DNA of 64,000 nt from Chryseobacterium binzhouense (lineage in GTDB: Bacteria; Bacteroidota; Bacteroidia; Flavobacteriales; Weeksellaceae). The first letter of the stretch is position 1. Each line of letters begins with the position of its first letter. The notes below the pieces were generated by a model, which worked only from the letters and a program-made list of their open reading frames with translations, searched no databases and was not told where the DNA came from. Below are positions 61,223-64,000 of the stretch, piece by piece. Where the stretch lies: the NCBI RefSeq assembly GCF_007474545.1, contig NZ_VKOG01000001.1:868001-932000 (forward strand). Reading direction: 5' to 3'. A program made the translations under genes and the position numbers.

Positions 61223-62446
61223 TTACGCTAATTTACTGAAAGCATCATCAATAATATCATCCTCAAAATCTTTCAAATATGAGTTTGTGACAGCAACAGA
61301 AGAATGTCCCATTACTTGACTAATCACATCTGAAGAAACATTATTGAATTTTAAATGTGTGGCAAAGGAATGACGGCTTACATAGCTGGTTATATCTTCG
61401 TCAATTCCTATTTGCTCTGCTATGAATTTCAGCCCAGAATTAAATATTCTTAAACATCTTCTGTATCTCCCGTGTAACTGCTTATCAACAAGTCCATTTT
61501 TTAGGATAACAGGAAAGATATATTTTGTTGCTTCTGGTCTTACATAGCTTCTGTAATACTCCAAAATTTCTAATGCTTCTGCCCGTAAAGGAACATTAAA
61601 ATCCCGACCTGTTTTGCTTCGGGTGTAATGCAGGCGGTCGCCTTTTATGCTATTCCATTCTAAAAATGCCATGTCCTTAAAATTCATTCCTCCAACATAG
61701 TAAGAAAACAGAAACATTTTGTAAGTGTCTGTATATTTGGGGAACTTTCCACAATCAAAACTTTTGAACATTGCAAACTGCTCTGTACTCAATGCGATTT
61801 TGCGAGATTGCATTTTTAGTCTTTTCTGAATACTATAATTTTTGAATGGGTAATCTTCTTTTTTTGCATATCCTGACCGTATGGCAAGGTTAAATAATGT
61901 CCTTAAATCAGTCATTCTAATTCTTATAGTTGCGTTATTGCACGTTTTTGCTAAGAAATTTTCGTATTTTACTAAATATTCAAAATCAATATCTTTAAAT
62001 CTAAGGTCTTCGTTTTTATCAAATCTGAACAATGCTTGCATAGATTCTTTAATTGCTTTAGCATATCCAAATCTGGTTAATTCATCTAATGAATCAACTC
62101 TCTGCTGAAAAAAATCTTTCACAGAAGTAGATTTTATCTTGTTACCTGCTGATTGTGTTAAGAATTTTGTAACAATATCATTTAAATTGTAATCAAGCTC
62201 TTCGGATTCCAGTTCTATTATTGCTTCATTAAGACGGGTATCTAGTTTTTTCAGAGTTTCGTTAATTTCACGTGCTTTGCCATGAGACGATTTCACTTTT
62301 TTATTTTTGGCATCCCATTGATTCTCCTGTACGGAAAATGGTGTAGTCAAAATTTTAGATTTATTGCCTAGATATACTTTAAAAACAATTGGAAGACTTC
62401 CGTCTGCTTTAGGTTTATTTCGTAGCATTAGTTGTGTTGTTGCCAT
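61223..62446 (-). CDS. int: Tyrosine recombinase / integrase
   Basis: 407 residues: arm-binding domain (1-95), SAM-like core-binding domain (~108-205) and catalytic domain. Catalytic residues: Lys278 (SKTG), Arg358 (SRHSF), His381 (GHSS), Tyr390 (NSYL). The first Arg expected near residue 252 is Gly (VGGMNFKDM), and the usual His at 355 is Tyr. A missing first Arg is known from the IntDOT group. It cuts at the tRNA site. The gene begins 2 bp from the arm sites next to attR and reads inward. Confidence 0.93.
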   Translation of the reverse strand: MATTQLMLRNKPKADGSLPIVFKVYLGNKSKILTTPFSVQENQWDAKNKKVKSSHGKAREINETLKKLDTRLNEAIIELESEELDYNLNDIVTKFLTQSAGNKIKSTSVKDFFQQRVDSLDELTRFGYAKAIKESMQALFRFDKNEDLRFKDIDFEYLVKYENFLAKTCNNATIRIRMTDLRTLFNLAIRSGYAKKEDYPFKNYSIQKRLKMQSRKIALSTEQFAMFKSFDCGKFPKYTDTYKMFLFSYYVGGMNFKDMAFLEWNSIKGDRLHYTRSKTGRDFNVPLRAEALEILEYYRSYVRPEATKYIFPVILKNGLVDKQLHGRYRRCLRIFNSGLKFIAEQIGIDEDITSYVSRHSFATHLKFNNVSSDVISQVMGHSSVAVTNSYLKDFEDDIIDDAFSKLA

Positions 62447-62447
62447 A

Positions 62448-62466
62448 GGTCAAGTTATAGGTCAAG
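62448..62466 (+). promoter_or_regulatory. Candidate integrase arm sites, right end
   Basis: GGTCAAG at 62448-62454 and 62460-62466, 12 bp apart as at the left end, directly upstream of the integrase start, so integrase binding could also repress its own gene. Confidence 0.6.
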
Positions 62467-62584
62467 GTTGAAAGTCAAAAATAGTAAAAATAAGTCAAAA
62501 TTCAAAATGAATTCTTGTTATAAGTGATTGAAAAACAGTATTATTGTAAATAAAAGTAAGCTAAAGTAAATACCGTGACCCCTT

Positions 62585-62628
62585 ACTCATAATCAGGTGG
62601 TCCCTGGTTCGAGCCCAGGTGGGACCAC
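62585..62628 (+). repeat. attR: 44-bp copy of the tRNA 3' part
   Basis: Identical to 42153-42196; the preceding bases (CCTT) do not continue the tRNA, so this is the end left behind by integration. Confidence 0.95.
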
Positions 62629-62930
62629 TACAAAAATTCGACAAGCCCCTATTTATGGGGCTTTTTTATTTGCCAAAATCGCAACGCTGAAATATACGCT
62701 TAAACTTCCCCGGAAAAGCCTTGCTGGATTGACTTTGCAAGAATGTGTTTCTTTTTTAAAATAAATATTAAAATGATTATGTGATAATAAAAATTAAGAA
62801 GTCATTTTACAAATTTATCTCAGAAATGTGTTTGTCTAAAGAGCATTAAAAAGTTTCCGTTTTCGTCAACTTGCAATATTTCCTTAAATTTCCATGAATA
62901 TTTTTACCTTAGCCCTTCCAAAAGTCTTCT
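62629..62930. other. Intergenic region after attR
   Basis: 302 bp: the original tRNA terminator (62643-62667), then AT-rich DNA without an open frame up to the next gene. Nothing else is recognised. Confidence 0.5.
62643..62667 (+). terminator. Original tRNA terminator
   Basis: AAGCCCC/GGGGCTT (62643-62649 with 62657-62663), loop TATTTAT, then a T run. Separated from its tRNA by the element. Confidence 0.85.
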
Positions 62931-63920
62931 ATGCCAAAATATGAACGTATAAAAACTCATCTTACAGATCTTTCTCCTTTATCTGTTTCAAAGGTATTTG
63001 AGTTCTTGGATCAACTATATAGAAACGATTTGGAAAAAAGCTATTTCAGTGATAGCATTAAAAAGTATACGATTCAAGAACAATATTTTATATGCTATTA
63101 CGCTAAAATTTATTTCGGGGAATTAGATAACAGTTTTTTAAGTATAGAACTGGATAAAATATTTAAAACATCTGATGGTGAAAGAAATTCTGAAATTAGA
63201 AAATTAAAACATAATGCAGTTGATCTTTTACTGTATATTGATAATACACAATTTAAAACTCTGCAGAGAAGAGCAAAACTTATAAAAAAAAGAGCTACTG
63301 GCTTTGAAAAACATTTTTTTAAACCTAAAATGAGTAATTTAAGGTTTAGGCTTCCACTCTATTCTGTTCCTACAAAAATTACATACAAAGAAAATCCAGA
63401 GTTTGTTAGTAGCTTCTATTCTGAAGAAGATAAAGAATATGCTTTATCGACCGGAACAGAAATGTCAGTTATTGCATCTTCTGAATTTTTTGAGAATTTT
63501 AAAAATTATTTTTTTAGTGCTTTTGAAAATGAGTTAGATTATGAGCAGATAGGTATGTTATTTATCAATTCATTTTCTTTTACAGGTAATAATGATATTG
63601 TAGAGTTATTGGATTTAGAGTTTGATAATAGCACTGTAATTCACAATATTTTTTTCAAAATTTATAAAAAATATAATGAAATCCAATCAGAATTAACTGA
63701 TCATATAGCGAACCAGAGGGAAGCTACTAAGAACTTTAAAAAAGCACGTAAAAAATTGCTGAATAAAGTTCGAATATATACTGCTACAAAAAAGGATTTT
63801 ATGAAGGTTATGTATAATGCATTTCCTCAGATTCGAGAGTCTTATTCTTCGTTTAAGAAAAAAAATACTAAAATTACTCTGGAGCAATACTTGACTACCA
63901 AAAGCAGAAACATAAAATAG
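62931..63920 (+). CDS. Uncharacterised 329-residue protein
   Basis: Soluble, Lys/Phe/Asn-rich, no signal or span. Long helical stretches; the C-terminal part (ATKNFKKARKKLLNKVRIYTATKKDFMKVMYNAFPQIRESYSSF) is basic and could bind nucleic acid. AT-rich codon use and a lone position beside an integration hot spot suggest an acquired gene outside the present element. No function assigned. Confidence 0.55.
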   Translation: MPKYERIKTHLTDLSPLSVSKVFEFLDQLYRNDLEKSYFSDSIKKYTIQEQYFICYYAKIYFGELDNSFLSIELDKIFKTSDGERNSEIRKLKHNAVDLLLYIDNTQFKTLQRRAKLIKKRATGFEKHFFKPKMSNLRFRLPLYSVPTKITYKENPEFVSSFYSEEDKEYALSTGTEMSVIASSEFFENFKNYFFSAFENELDYEQIGMLFINSFSFTGNNDIVELLDLEFDNSTVIHNIFFKIYKKYNEIQSELTDHIANQREATKNFKKARKKLLNKVRIYTATKKDFMKVMYNAFPQIRESYSSFKKKNTKITLEQYLTTKSRNIK

Positions 63921-63948
63921 TTATTAGACTAGGTTTCAGAATTTTCTC

Positions 63949-63980
63949 AATCCCCCTCAAAAGGATTTTTACTTTTTATA
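63949..63980 (+). terminator. Weak terminator after last gene
   Basis: AATCC/GGATT (63949-63953 with 63963-63967) followed by TTTACTTTTT. Confidence 0.4.
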
Positions 63981-64000
63981 AGTGCGTAAAAAATTCATTA

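Larger units (their letters stand above)
42197..62628. mobile_element. 20.4-kb tRNA-integrated element with defence and copper cargo
   Basis: Bounded by the 44-bp repeats and carrying its integrase next to attR, reading inward. Core genes: integrase, unknown 304-aa protein, excisionase-like protein, P4-type primase. Cargo: ArdA, Gabija, restriction-modification, secreted proteins, copper resistance. No relaxase, coupling protein, capsid or portal gene is visible, so it is neither a complete conjugative element nor a prophage; a mobilisable element or satellite fits best. Confidence 0.92.

Noticed and set aside
42197-62628. Prophage or complete conjugative element
   Set aside because: No capsid, tail, terminase, relaxase, coupling protein or tra genes are visible between the att sites.
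1-64000. CRISPR array
   Set aside because: No regularly spaced identical repeats and no cas genes were seen.

Overview
The window looks like a chromosome segment of a Flavobacteriia member of the Chryseobacterium/Weeksellaceae type. The basis is AT-rich DNA, promoters of the TTTG / TAnnTTTG kind, start codons without Shine-Dalgarno sequences, a type IX secretion sorting tail on a secreted nuclease, many Bacteroidota-specific families (DUF6438, DUF6526, DUF2911, CsgE/F/G in the flavobacterial layout), and Bacteroidota-type mobile DNA. The genus is inferred from protein flavour only.

Layout. 1-4.3 kb: the end of a curli-like amyloid secretion cluster (a curlin-repeat protein, CsgE with an extra N-terminal domain, CsgF, CsgG with a barrel-like tail, and a lipoprotein). 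4.3-25.9 kb: mostly housekeeping genes (DEAD-box helicase, Obg, Adk, Hpt, an ABC exporter, PruA, topoisomerase IB, aminopeptidase P, MnmE, a PIG-L protein, a Na+/solute symporter). An IS110-family insertion sequence sits between the aminopeptidase and mnmE and has a likely bridge-RNA region upstream of its transposase.

27.1-36.6 kb: a reactive-sulfur locus. It holds a TauE/SafE exporter, a split YeeE/YedE permease pair, two CstB-like persulfide dioxygenase-rhodanese proteins, a stand-alone rhodanese, a rhodanese-thioredoxin lipoprotein, a thioredoxin, a TlpA-like protein, a methyltransferase and a Crp/Fnr regulator. Four transcription units share a 20-bp element (ATGTAACAAAAGTAGCGGTA or close variants) that always ends exactly 23 bp before the TTTG of the -7 box. 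A fifth, decayed copy precedes a degenerate tauE pseudogene. This resembles a Firmicutes cst operon rebuilt under what may be Crp/Fnr class II control, and is my best candidate for an undescribed regulatory system.

37-42.1 kb: housekeeping genes again (acyltransferase, secreted endonuclease I, FtsX/LolE-type permease, RbfA, methylmalonyl-CoA epimerase), ending in a tRNA with anticodon CAT. 42.2-62.6 kb: a 20.4-kb integrative element inserted in the 3' part of that tRNA gene. It is bounded by 44-bp direct repeats and by paired GGTCAAG integrase-arm sites at both ends. Cargo: ArdA antirestriction protein, a Gabija pair (GajA/GajB), a type II restriction-modification set, three small secreted proteins behind a strongly structured leader, and a copper-resistance operon ending in a multicopper oxidase with an outer-membrane-like tail. 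The core module at the right end is a P4-type primase, an excisionase-like helix-turn-helix protein, an uncharacterised 304-residue protein and a tyrosine integrase. No relaxase or conjugation gene is visible, so the element is probably mobilised by a helper. One unknown gene follows the element.
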